A program made the position numbers and the translations under genes. Shown one piece after another: positions 57,570 through 64,000 of a DNA stretch of 64,000 bases (the stretch's first letter is position 1; every line of letters begins with the position of its first letter). The DNA comes from Gammaproteobacteria bacterium UBA2679 (GTDB lineage: Bacteria; Pseudomonadota; Gammaproteobacteria; Pseudomonadales; Oleiphilaceae), in NCBI GenBank assembly GCA_002354735.1, contig DEMD01000008.1, forward strand, positions 1-64,000, read 5' to 3'. The notes below the pieces were generated by a model, which was not told the origin of the DNA, made no database searches, and saw nothing but the letters and a program-made list of their open reading frames with translations.

Positions 57570-59354
57570 ATGAGCAAGGAAATCAGGGTTCCCGATCTCG
57601 GTGGTGCCAGTGACGTCGAAGTCATCGAAATCTATGTGTCGGAAGGTGATGATATCGCAGCAGAGGATTCCATTCTCGCAATGGAGTCCGACAAGGCATC
57701 GATGGATATTCCGGCGCCAGAGGGTGGTCGAATCAAGTCCATCAAGGTCAAGGTGGGTGACAAGCTGAACGAAGGTGACGTCATAGCCGAGCTTGAGGAG
57801 GCAGACGCCGGTGACAAGGCTGATGACGAAGAGGACGGCACGGAAACCGACGGTGACGAAAGCGGAGAGTCGGCCGATGCTGATGAAAGCGACCGGGCGG
57901 AAGAGACGCCAGCACCCAGCCGTGATTCAGCCAGCCGTGATTCAGATGGTAGCGAAGAGCAGCAGGCCAAGGAGAGCGTAGAGCGCTCAGCCGACACCGG
58001 CGACGAGGCTGGGTCGACTGAAGTCCTCACCGTGCCTGATCTCGGTGATTTTGGTGAGGTACCGGTTATTGAGATCAGCGTTGCAATTGGCGACGTCATC
58101 AAGCCTGAAGACTCGCTGGTCGTGCTTGAGTCTGACAAGGCGACCATGGATGTGCCCGCCTCGAAAGGTGGAAAGGTTGTCGAGATCCTCGTGGCTGTGA
58201 ACGATAAGGTCAAACAGGGCTCGCCTGTAGTGAGGATCGAGGTCGAGGGTGGTGGTGCCAGATCGTCTGACTCCGAAGAAAAAGGCAAATCGGACACTGG
58301 TGCGGCGAAAGACGGTGGAAAGTCTGCCGAACGCACGTCCTCAGCAGCTGCAGAGAAAGGTGAATCGGACGAAGCCGACTCTCAGAGGCCTGAGAAGGCG
58401 CCGAAGGTGCGGCGTGAGGCGACCGATGGCCGCGAGCCAGCCTCAAGTGCAGTACACGCGGGACCAGCAGTCAGAAAGCTGGCCAGGGAGCTCGGCGTCA
58501 AGCTGGAAAGCGTAGAGGGCTCGGGGCCGAAGCAGAGGATACTCAAGGAGGACCTGCAGGACTTCGTGAAGTCCAATATGCAGGCTATTGGCAAAGCGGG
58601 CAGTGCCGGCGGCGGTATTCGCATAGCCTCGGTTCCATTACCGGACTTCAGCCAGTTTGGTGAGACCAGTCGTCAGGCGATGACGAAAATACAGAAACTG
58701 ACCGCAGAGAACATGAGCCGCAGCTGGCAGACTGTTCCTCACGTTACTCAATTCGACGAAGCTGATATCACGGAACTCGAAGACTTTCGCAAGGCTCAGA
58801 AAGCTGCTGCTGAACGGCAGAATACGAAGCTGACCATTCTGCCTTTTCTGTTGAAAGCATGTGCGATTGCGCTTCGACGCATTCCCCAGTTCAACGTGGC
58901 GCAGGACTTCGACCGGCATGAGCTCGTGCACAAAGACTATGTGCATATCGGCATGGCGGTCGACACACCGTCTGGCCTGCTGGTGCCTGTCATTCGTGAT
59001 GTCGATCAGAAAAGCATCTGGGACATCGCACGCGAGTGCATTGAACTGGCCAACAAGGCTCGCGACAAGAAGCTCAAGTCGAGCGAGATGCAGGGCGGAT
59101 GCTTCACCATATCAAGCCTGGGTGCCATCGGCGGTACGGCCTTTACGCCTATAGTCAACACGCCCGAGGTTGCTATCCTTGGCGTGTCGAGGGCCAGCAT
59201 CAAGCCGGTATATGTGGAAGGCAGCTTCCAGCCACGGCTCATGCTACCGCTATCGCTGTCTTACGATCATAGGGCAGTCAATGGGGCTGATGCCGCGCGC
59301 TTTACATCTTTGTTAGGTGAGCTGCTTGGTGATATACGCCACATGTTGTTGTAG
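57570..59354 (+). CDS. aceF: Dihydrolipoamide acetyltransferase (pyruvate dehydrogenase E2)
   Basis: A 594-residue E2 core with two lipoyl domains (lipoyl lysines Lys42 and Lys190, both in ESDKA), where E. coli has three. Acidic low-complexity linkers follow, then a peripheral-subunit-binding domain (PAVRKLARELGVKL) and the catalytic acetyltransferase ending. The active-site motif is DHRAVNG, H-x3-N rather than H-x3-D, as in Azotobacter/Pseudomonas E2p. The first linker contains a tandem 15-bp duplication (57917-57946) encoding SRDSA/SRDSD. Confidence 0.97.
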   Translation: MSKEIRVPDLGGASDVEVIEIYVSEGDDIAAEDSILAMESDKASMDIPAPEGGRIKSIKVKVGDKLNEGDVIAELEEADAGDKADDEEDGTETDGDESGESADADESDRAEETPAPSRDSASRDSDGSEEQQAKESVERSADTGDEAGSTEVLTVPDLGDFGEVPVIEISVAIGDVIKPEDSLVVLESDKATMDVPASKGGKVVEILVAVNDKVKQGSPVVRIEVEGGGARSSDSEEKGKSDTGAAKDGGKSAERTSSAAAEKGESDEADSQRPEKAPKVRREATDGREPASSAVHAGPAVRKLARELGVKLESVEGSGPKQRILKEDLQDFVKSNMQAIGKAGSAGGGIRIASVPLPDFSQFGETSRQAMTKIQKLTAENMSRSWQTVPHVTQFDEADITELEDFRKAQKAAAERQNTKLTILPFLLKACAIALRRIPQFNVAQDFDRHELVHKDYVHIGMAVDTPSGLLVPVIRDVDQKSIWDIARECIELANKARDKKLKSSEMQGGCFTISSLGAIGGTAFTPIVNTPEVAILGVSRASIKPVYVEGSFQPRLMLPLSLSYDHRAVNGADAARFTSLLGELLGDIRHMLL

Positions 59355-59395
59355 GCGGCTGTGTTAGCATGCGAGACATAAGAAGTACTTGAGGA

Positions 59396-59417
59396 GACGG
59401 GTCGCCGCTGACCCGTC
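59396..59417 (+). other. Hairpin between aceF and the Sel1 gene
   Basis: GACGGGTC pairs perfectly with GACCCGTC around a 6-nt loop. No T run follows, so it may mark an mRNA 3' end or a processing site rather than a standard terminator. Confidence 0.4.
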
Positions 59418-59449
59418 GGCTACCATTACAACAAGAGGTTACTCCGTCC

Positions 59450-60205
59450 TTGTCCAGACTAACTGCGTTTATCCGTTTGATATCAAAGAAAACAATCGTC
59501 AGTGCAATCTTCTGCACGGCACTTTTCACTGTCCAGCCTGCACAGGCCATAGAGCAGGCCGATAAGCTGGCCAAGTTGCTCAAGGCAGAGAAGTATGAAG
59601 ACGCCATCAAGTTGCTTCAGAAACAGAGTGACAAGGGTGAAGTGGCGGCTACCTATCTGCTGGCCATGATGTACGATCACGGCCGTGGCACTGAGCAGAA
59701 CTTCGATAAAGCATTCGAGCTGTTCATGATCGGCGCTAAGACCGGTCATCACCCGTCGGAAAATAGCGTTGGCCAGGCCTATAACAATGGTAAGGGTGTG
59801 GAACTCGATCATGCCAAAGCCGTGGAATGGTTCCGTAAAGCTGCTGAAGGCGGCAATGCCACCGCTCAATATAATCTCGGTCTGCGCTACAGCCTTGGTG
59901 AAGGTGTCGATAAGGATGAAGCAAAGGCGCTGGAATGGTTCCTGAAAGCTGCCGAACAGGACAATCCCTTTGGGCAGTACAATGCAGCGTATGCCTACGC
60001 TACAGCAGCCGGCACCGAGAAGAATATGATCGAAGCCTTGAAATGGGCGAAGCTGGCCTCTGAAAAAGGTTTCAAACCCGCTGTAGTGTTCACGTCTTTC
60101 CTGGCATCCAAAACCACGGAGGAGGAGCGAAAGGCTGCACTGGACAAGATCGGCGCTTTCAAGATGCAGCAGGCTGGGCTCGTCGACCTCAACGCACAGA
60201 AATAG
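59450..60205 (+). CDS. Periplasmic Sel1-repeat protein
   Basis: A 251-residue protein with a signal peptide ending PAQA, then about four Sel1-like (SLR) repeats, including ATYLLAMMYDHGRGTEQ, AKAVEWFRKAAEGGNATAQY and KALEWFLKAAEQDN. These alpha-solenoids mediate protein-protein contacts. The start is TTG, with AGAGG about 9 nt upstream. The esterase gene begins at the base after its stop, so the two are almost certainly cotranscribed and may work together in the envelope. Confidence 0.85.
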   Translation: MSRLTAFIRLISKKTIVSAIFCTALFTVQPAQAIEQADKLAKLLKAEKYEDAIKLLQKQSDKGEVAATYLLAMMYDHGRGTEQNFDKAFELFMIGAKTGHHPSENSVGQAYNNGKGVELDHAKAVEWFRKAAEGGNATAQYNLGLRYSLGEGVDKDEAKALEWFLKAAEQDNPFGQYNAAYAYATAAGTEKNMIEALKWAKLASEKGFKPAVVFTSFLASKTTEEERKAALDKIGAFKMQQAGLVDLNAQK

Positions 60206-61210
60206 ATGCGCTTACGTGGGGGCATAAAAAAAAGTGCAGCAGCCTTCTCCGCTGCGCTTCTGTCGTCGGCTATTGCCGGCTGTGCCTACCATACGGTGCT
60301 TGGGAGCTTTGATCACACCCGTGAAGTGTGTGAAATACACGATCGCTCTGATCGTTGTTATTACGTCGTTTCGCCATCTACAACTGAACCAAACGATCCC
60401 TCCGCACTTATTCTCATGCTACACCCTGCGCTGGCGCCTCCCGGTCTGACCGAATGGATTACAGGCTTCGCGGAGGAGGCCGTGGCGCGTGGAGATGTGG
60501 TCATCTACCCCTCGGGTATCGGGCGCAGCTGGAATGACGGTCGTGGTGGCCGGACGACGGTGGCCGAATGGCTCGATGCCGATGACCTCGGCTACATATC
60601 CGGTGCCGTAAAGACGGTGGCTGCTGACTATCCTGGTCGACCGCTCTATATCGTTGGTATGTCCAGTGGCGGCATGCTGGCCATGCGCATTCTCTGCCAG
60701 TCGCAGGAGAGCGGTTTCGGCGGCCTCGAAATTGCCGGTGCAGCAACGGTTGTCAGTAGCTTGCCAGGGCGTCTGGTACAGGACTGCGAGCCGCAGGCCT
60801 ATTCCGACCTCCTGATGATCTATGGCGATGACGACTGGATTCTGCCTTCGAGCGGTGGAGATATATTCTTTCTCGACTTCCTGTTCGGCAATATCCTTTC
60901 CCGCGACGAAACGGTGGAAGCCTTCAGGAAAATCAATGGCTGCGAGCCGGATCCCATAACGTTGCGCCTCAATCGCAATGAAGACGGCAGTGTCCGAAAT
61001 CAGGCCTTCTTTGGTGACTGCGAATCGCAGAAATTCGTCGAGGTAATGACCCTGGAGAATGCCGGCCATACGTGGCCAGGTGAACCTCAATGGTTGGCAT
61101 GGCTGACTTGGCGGGGTGGGGTGAGCGACGAAGTGGATGCTACCAACTACATCCTCGACTGGATGGATGCCAGCAAAGCTCGGAAGCAAAAAAAAGGCGT
61201 ACCTGAATAA
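60206..61210 (+). CDS. Esterase lipoprotein, PHB depolymerase/LpqC-like
   Basis: A 334-residue alpha/beta-hydrolase. The signal peptide ends in lipobox IAGC. The nucleophile elbow is GMSSGGM, with a probable Asp in MIYGDDDWILP and His in AGHTWPG, matching polyhydroxybutyrate depolymerase/feruloyl-esterase-like (ESTHER LpqC) enzymes. Cysteine pairs (CEIHDRSDRC) suggest disulphides in the periplasm or outside. The substrate is unknown, as no PHB genes are nearby. It abuts the Sel1 gene and ends in a bidirectional terminator. Confidence 0.8.
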   Translation: MRLRGGIKKSAAAFSAALLSSAIAGCAYHTVLGSFDHTREVCEIHDRSDRCYYVVSPSTTEPNDPSALILMLHPALAPPGLTEWITGFAEEAVARGDVVIYPSGIGRSWNDGRGGRTTVAEWLDADDLGYISGAVKTVAADYPGRPLYIVGMSSGGMLAMRILCQSQESGFGGLEIAGAATVVSSLPGRLVQDCEPQAYSDLLMIYGDDDWILPSSGGDIFFLDFLFGNILSRDETVEAFRKINGCEPDPITLRLNRNEDGSVRNQAFFGDCESQKFVEVMTLENAGHTWPGEPQWLAWLTWRGGVSDEVDATNYILDWMDASKARKQKKGVPE

Positions 61211-61222
61211 GGTACGCCTTTT
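61191..61222. terminator. Bidirectional terminator between esterase and lipoprotein genes
   Basis: AGGCGTACC-type arm pairs with GGTACGCCT across TGAATAA, flanked by a run of As and TTTT. The esterase stop codon lies in the loop. Confidence 0.9.
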
Positions 61223-61237
61223 ATAATGCAAATTTCT

Positions 61238-62560
61238 CTACAGTGGAATCGTGCTGCAGTCGATCTCGACGGCACCAGCAGTAGAAACAGCTGTGGCGGC
61301 CTTACCGCCTACAACGCTAAGCTGAAGTCCCCCGTAACATGCTGACGCTGTTCGAAAGTACAGATCATAATTGTCGTCTGCAAAGGTGTACACCAAAGAG
61401 TCAAAGGTAACGGTGGTACCGCTCTGCTCAAAATCGAAACCTTTGACCGGCGCAAATTGCCAGTCAGGCTTTCGCTGCACCACGACATCGCTTATGGCTT
61501 CGCCTGTCCAATCCGTTAAGGCTGTAGTGCTACCCTCTAAAGCTAGCCAATCGGCCACAAGAGAAACGATATTTGTTTTGAGCTGCGAATAAGTCACTGC
61601 TCCGCCAGGTGCATTGGCACCGAGATTAAGAGCATTGAAAGCCTGGGAAAAACTATTGAGCTCGACACCCTTCTGCAGCCAAGCAGCGAAGTCAGACCGA
61701 TCAAGACCCAGTCCAGTATCACTCTCAAAAAACGCGATAGTCGTCGCATAATATGGATACATGACGAAATAGTTAGAGGAAGGATCTGAAGGCGACCCAA
61801 CCTGAGCATTTGGTAGGGCTTCAATGTTCATCGGGTTTGGCAAAGAACCTGTGAGGTTGTCTCTCCATGTGTCTGCTGAACCGATCAGGAAGTTGTCGCC
61901 AGCAAAGTTGGAGAGCCCCTCGTCGAACCAGAAGTGGACCTCGGAATAGTTGTCAGCGTTCGTACGGATTCTCTCGACAAACATATTTGCGAACTGGTCC
62001 TTGGCTTGACGATAAAAACCCTTATCCTTGTCGAAGGGCCCCATCTCGGCAAAGAATTCCTGCGTGTTGAGGGGAGAGTTCGAGCCCTTCACACAGACAT
62101 AATAAGGTTGCGTCGAGGACACCAAAGGCAGCTCGGCACCACTGAAACCATAGTTAGTCAGAGTGGTATCCAATGCCAGTGCTGCTATGCGAACAAGTTT
62201 GTCTTGCTCAACTGCTGATAGACCATTGCCACCACGAAAACCAACCTGAAGCTTGCGTGTGTTTTCTATGTAGAAATCCACAGGTAAGCATTGCTCAGAG
62301 GCGGTATTGGCTGGTCGACCGTGTTTTTCAGAGGAATAGGTGCTGATGGCCTGCTCAAGCGTCTCGAAAGCAGTTTCCTCGACCGGAGGTTGCACAGTTC
62401 CGGGTGGCAACGTAGTTTCCTCATCAGTAGGCGGCGGTAGAGAGCCTGCCCCTGGTCCTTTACTCTTGCTACTCCCACCGCCGCCACAGGCAGCTAGCGA
62501 AACCAACGCAATCGTAAGTGCCGTGAGCTTGAAACCGTTTGCCACATTGCCATACCGCAT
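61238..62560 (-). CDS. Lipoprotein of unknown function with a lone gluzincin-like motif
   Basis: About 440 residues. The signal peptide ends in lipobox LAAC followed by GGGGSSKSKG and a Pro/Thr-rich tether. The central part contains HFWFDEGLSNFAGDNFL, which resembles the downstream Glu motif of gluzincin metallopeptidases (WxxEGxAxY), but no HExxH is seen. A peptidase role is therefore doubtful. The C-terminus looks beta-rich with a Cys pair. ATG 62560 is favoured by GGGG 8 nt upstream over TTG 62566. Base composition seems more AT-rich than that of its neighbours, suggesting later acquisition. I do not recognise the family. Confidence 0.6.
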   Translation of the reverse strand: MRYGNVANGFKLTALTIALVSLAACGGGGSSKSKGPGAGSLPPPTDEETTLPPGTVQPPVEETAFETLEQAISTYSSEKHGRPANTASEQCLPVDFYIENTRKLQVGFRGGNGLSAVEQDKLVRIAALALDTTLTNYGFSGAELPLVSSTQPYYVCVKGSNSPLNTQEFFAEMGPFDKDKGFYRQAKDQFANMFVERIRTNADNYSEVHFWFDEGLSNFAGDNFLIGSADTWRDNLTGSLPNPMNIEALPNAQVGSPSDPSSNYFVMYPYYATTIAFFESDTGLGLDRSDFAAWLQKGVELNSFSQAFNALNLGANAPGGAVTYSQLKTNIVSLVADWLALEGSTTALTDWTGEAISDVVVQRKPDWQFAPVKGFDFEQSGTTVTFDSLVYTFADDNYDLYFRTASACYGGLQLSVVGGKAATAVSTAGAVEIDCSTIPL

Positions 62561-62789
62561 ACACAAAACCCCAAAATGAGAAATTAGCTGAACCTTCCTT
62601 AAGCCTAAGCAAGAGCCAGGCCAACTTAATTCTAAGCTGTATGAAGTTTGAGCAAAGGAAAAATCAAAGTAAATAGGTAGTTAAGACAGGTTTAGATTAG
62701 ATTTTAGCAATAGTCCGTGGAAACAAATTGATGGTTTGTGTAAATAGATGTTGCTGTAATGTAAAAAGGGGGTTGTTCTTGCAAAAACA
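62561..62789. other. AT-rich spacer without a supported gene
   Basis: The stretch is visibly richer in A and T than the rest of the window. It contains a GTAATGT/ACATTAC inverted repeat near 62756-62793 but no open frame or RNA I would support. It probably holds the promoter of the lipoprotein gene and the end of the DUF748 transcript. Confidence 0.5.
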
Positions 62790-64000
62790 TTACCGCGCCT
62801 GTAGTTCAAATGGTTGAGCGATTCTGCCTTCGCGCTCTTGGCCGCTAGATTTGGCGTTATCAACTACGGGTTCATTGGTTGAAATCTGCGCAGGGTCGAG
62901 CGAGGTGGTTTCAACCAGTCGCTGATAAACTGCCTTAGACCGTTCGAGGGCAAGCTGCATGAGCATTTCGTCACTGATTTCAATACTGTCTTGTGCCGCT
63001 TGCTTGAGCAGGGCCAAATATTCGGCATCACTATTCTGAGGCGCTTCGGCGTTTTGGGCCTCAGGGTCGGCTTCGCGTGTCCGCTTAGGTAACTCACTGC
63101 CTTTGGCTTCGAGATAATCTTCATACGAGGCTATCTCGTTGCCACCCATAAGCTGGCGACGACCCATCTCTGTCGCCAGCTGCGACTGCGCCAGCGCCGG
63201 AGCGTCAACTGCACGTGAGGCGCGACCAGTCACTCCGACTTTGAGATCCGGTCGCTCCTTCAATGCTGTAGAGAGACTCTGGATAGAACCCTTGGCGGTT
63301 TCTGATAGGGTGCTGGAGCCGGCTTCGAAATCTACTTTTTCGATGTTGTCTCCGCCACTGCCGACAAGTCGTCCTATCAGTTTGAATGGCGACTTGACCG
63401 CTGTCTTGAGAAGATTGGTGAACGCGTTCCAGATGACTTTGTCGAGAGCGAAATTCGGATCGCTCAGACTGCCTTTCACTGGCACGTCCAGGTTGATAGT
63501 TCCATTGGAGTCCTTCAGCAATGCGATAGCCAGGCTGACCGGTAGGTCGATGGCTTCCTTGCTGTCCACCGACTCCCCAAGTGAAAACTCCTCAATAACG
63601 ATATCGTTTGAGGCATTTAGCTCGCCTGCCTCCACCTTGTAGTCGAGGTTGAGCCTGAGCTGCCCACGCTGGATCTTGCGCCCGATGTATTTGGCTGCGT
63701 AGGGCGACACTGTGGTGAGATGGAAGTTCTTTACCACCAGGCCGAGGTCCAGATAGAGCTGCTCAGCCAGGGCATTGAGATCCCCCTTGATGGTTACTGT
63801 GCCGAATTCGCCGACCGATCCTGCGATATCCACTTCGCTGCGGGCGTCGGGTCGCGATGACATGCCGGTGATGGCCCCGCCCAATGATTTCATTGGCAAC
63901 ACCACGGAGGGCTCGATGCTGTTGTCTTCGAAATAGAGGCGACCGTTTTCAAAAAGAACGCGCGCGATGTTGATTTCTGCCTTCGGCTCTACTGCGACAT
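62790..64000 (-). CDS. DUF748/AsmA-like protein, C-terminal part (cut by window end)
   Basis: The frame is open through the window edge, so the 5' end is missing. At least 403 residues are visible. Segments such as GEFGTVTIKGDLNALAEQ, SPYAAKYIGRKIQRGQL, DLPVSLAIALLKDSNGTI and LSDPNFALDKVIW are characteristic of DUF748 proteins, large AsmA-like envelope proteins thought to lie between the two membranes. A following stretch (VDFEAGSSTLSETAKGSI) resembles an OmpA-like peptidoglycan-contact region. A role in lipid transport is known for some AsmA-like proteins and is an inference here. Confidence 0.8.
   Translation of the reverse strand, partial: VAVEPKAEINIARVLFENGRLYFEDNSIEPSVVLPMKSLGGAITGMSSRPDARSEVDIAGSVGEFGTVTIKGDLNALAEQLYLDLGLVVKNFHLTTVSPYAAKYIGRKIQRGQLRLNLDYKVEAGELNASNDIVIEEFSLGESVDSKEAIDLPVSLAIALLKDSNGTINLDVPVKGSLSDPNFALDKVIWNAFTNLLKTAVKSPFKLIGRLVGSGGDNIEKVDFEAGSSTLSETAKGSIQSLSTALKERPDLKVGVTGRASRAVDAPALAQSQLATEMGRRQLMGGNEIASYEDYLEAKGSELPKRTREADPEAQNAEAPQNSDAEYLALLKQAAQDSIEISDEMLMQLALERSKAVYQRLVETTSLDPAQISTNEPVVDNAKSSGQEREGRIAQPFELQAR

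Noticed and set aside
1..64000. CRISPR arrays, insertion sequences, rRNA, integrases, toxin-antitoxin or phage genes
   Set aside because: Looked for by eye on both strands; no regularly spaced repeats, transposase motifs or phage-like proteins were seen. ratA is a Coq10-type housekeeping gene rather than evidence of a toxin module.

Overview
The window is a chromosomal segment of a gammaproteobacterium, most likely from the Pseudomonas-like branch (Pseudomonadales or a marine relative). Three observations support this. The central gene order (smpB, ratA, rnfH, bamE, fur, recN, grpE, dnaK, dnaJ, dapB, carA, carB, greA, yhbY, ftsH, folP, glmM, tpiA, secG, tRNA-Leu, rimP, nusA, infB, rbfA, truB, rpsO, pnp) is the order known from Pseudomonas. 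The tmRNA tag reads ANDDNYALAA. The E2p catalytic motif is the Asn variant (HRAVNG) known from Azotobacter/Pseudomonas. I see no rRNA, insertion sequence, integrase, prophage gene or CRISPR array.

Region 1 (1-12.5 kb) is accessory. It holds a ClsC-like phospholipase D lipoprotein, a coupled pair of a haem-oxygenase-fold diiron oxidase and an NPPY methyltransferase, and a 1690-residue pseudokinase/ATPase/GAF/diguanylate cyclase. These are followed by a leaderless lipoxygenase, an orphan periplasmic solute-binding protein and an arsenate-reductase family protein. Region 2 (12.8-19.2 kb) holds tmRNA, a hybrid histidine kinase, an ElyC/YdcF-like membrane protein, SmpB and a degenerate NSS-like membrane protein.

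Region 3 (19.2-49.1 kb) is the conserved housekeeping block: envelope assembly and iron control (ratA, rnfH, bamE, fur), SOS repair (recN, with a promoter built into two LexA boxes), heat shock (sigma-32-like sites at grpE and possibly dnaK and ftsH), diaminopimelate and carbamoyl-phosphate synthesis, folate and cell-wall precursors, and the rimP-nusA-infB-rbfA-truB-rpsO-pnp translation/RNA block. The block departs from the usual order in one place: rlmE (ftsJ), expected between yhbY and ftsH, is absent. The gap instead holds two interleaved inverted repeats and a heat-shock-like promoter.

Region 4 (49.1-54.7 kb) is a complete livJHMGF branched-chain amino acid ABC transporter on the minus strand, diverging from a small PilZ-domain gene that may be coupled to a 20-codon leader. 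Region 5 (54.9-64 kb) has aceE-aceF, a Sel1-repeat protein abutting an esterase lipoprotein, a lipoprotein of unknown function beside an AT-rich spacer, and the 3' part of a DUF748/AsmA-like gene cut by the window end.

The strongest candidates for something undescribed are the oxidase/methyltransferase cassette, the giant pseudokinase-cyclase and the cytoplasmic-looking lipoxygenase. They lie side by side with a lipid-modifying PLD protein. Whether they form one lipid-oxidation/c-di-GMP pathway is speculation. All calls are from reading the sequence; no database search was run.
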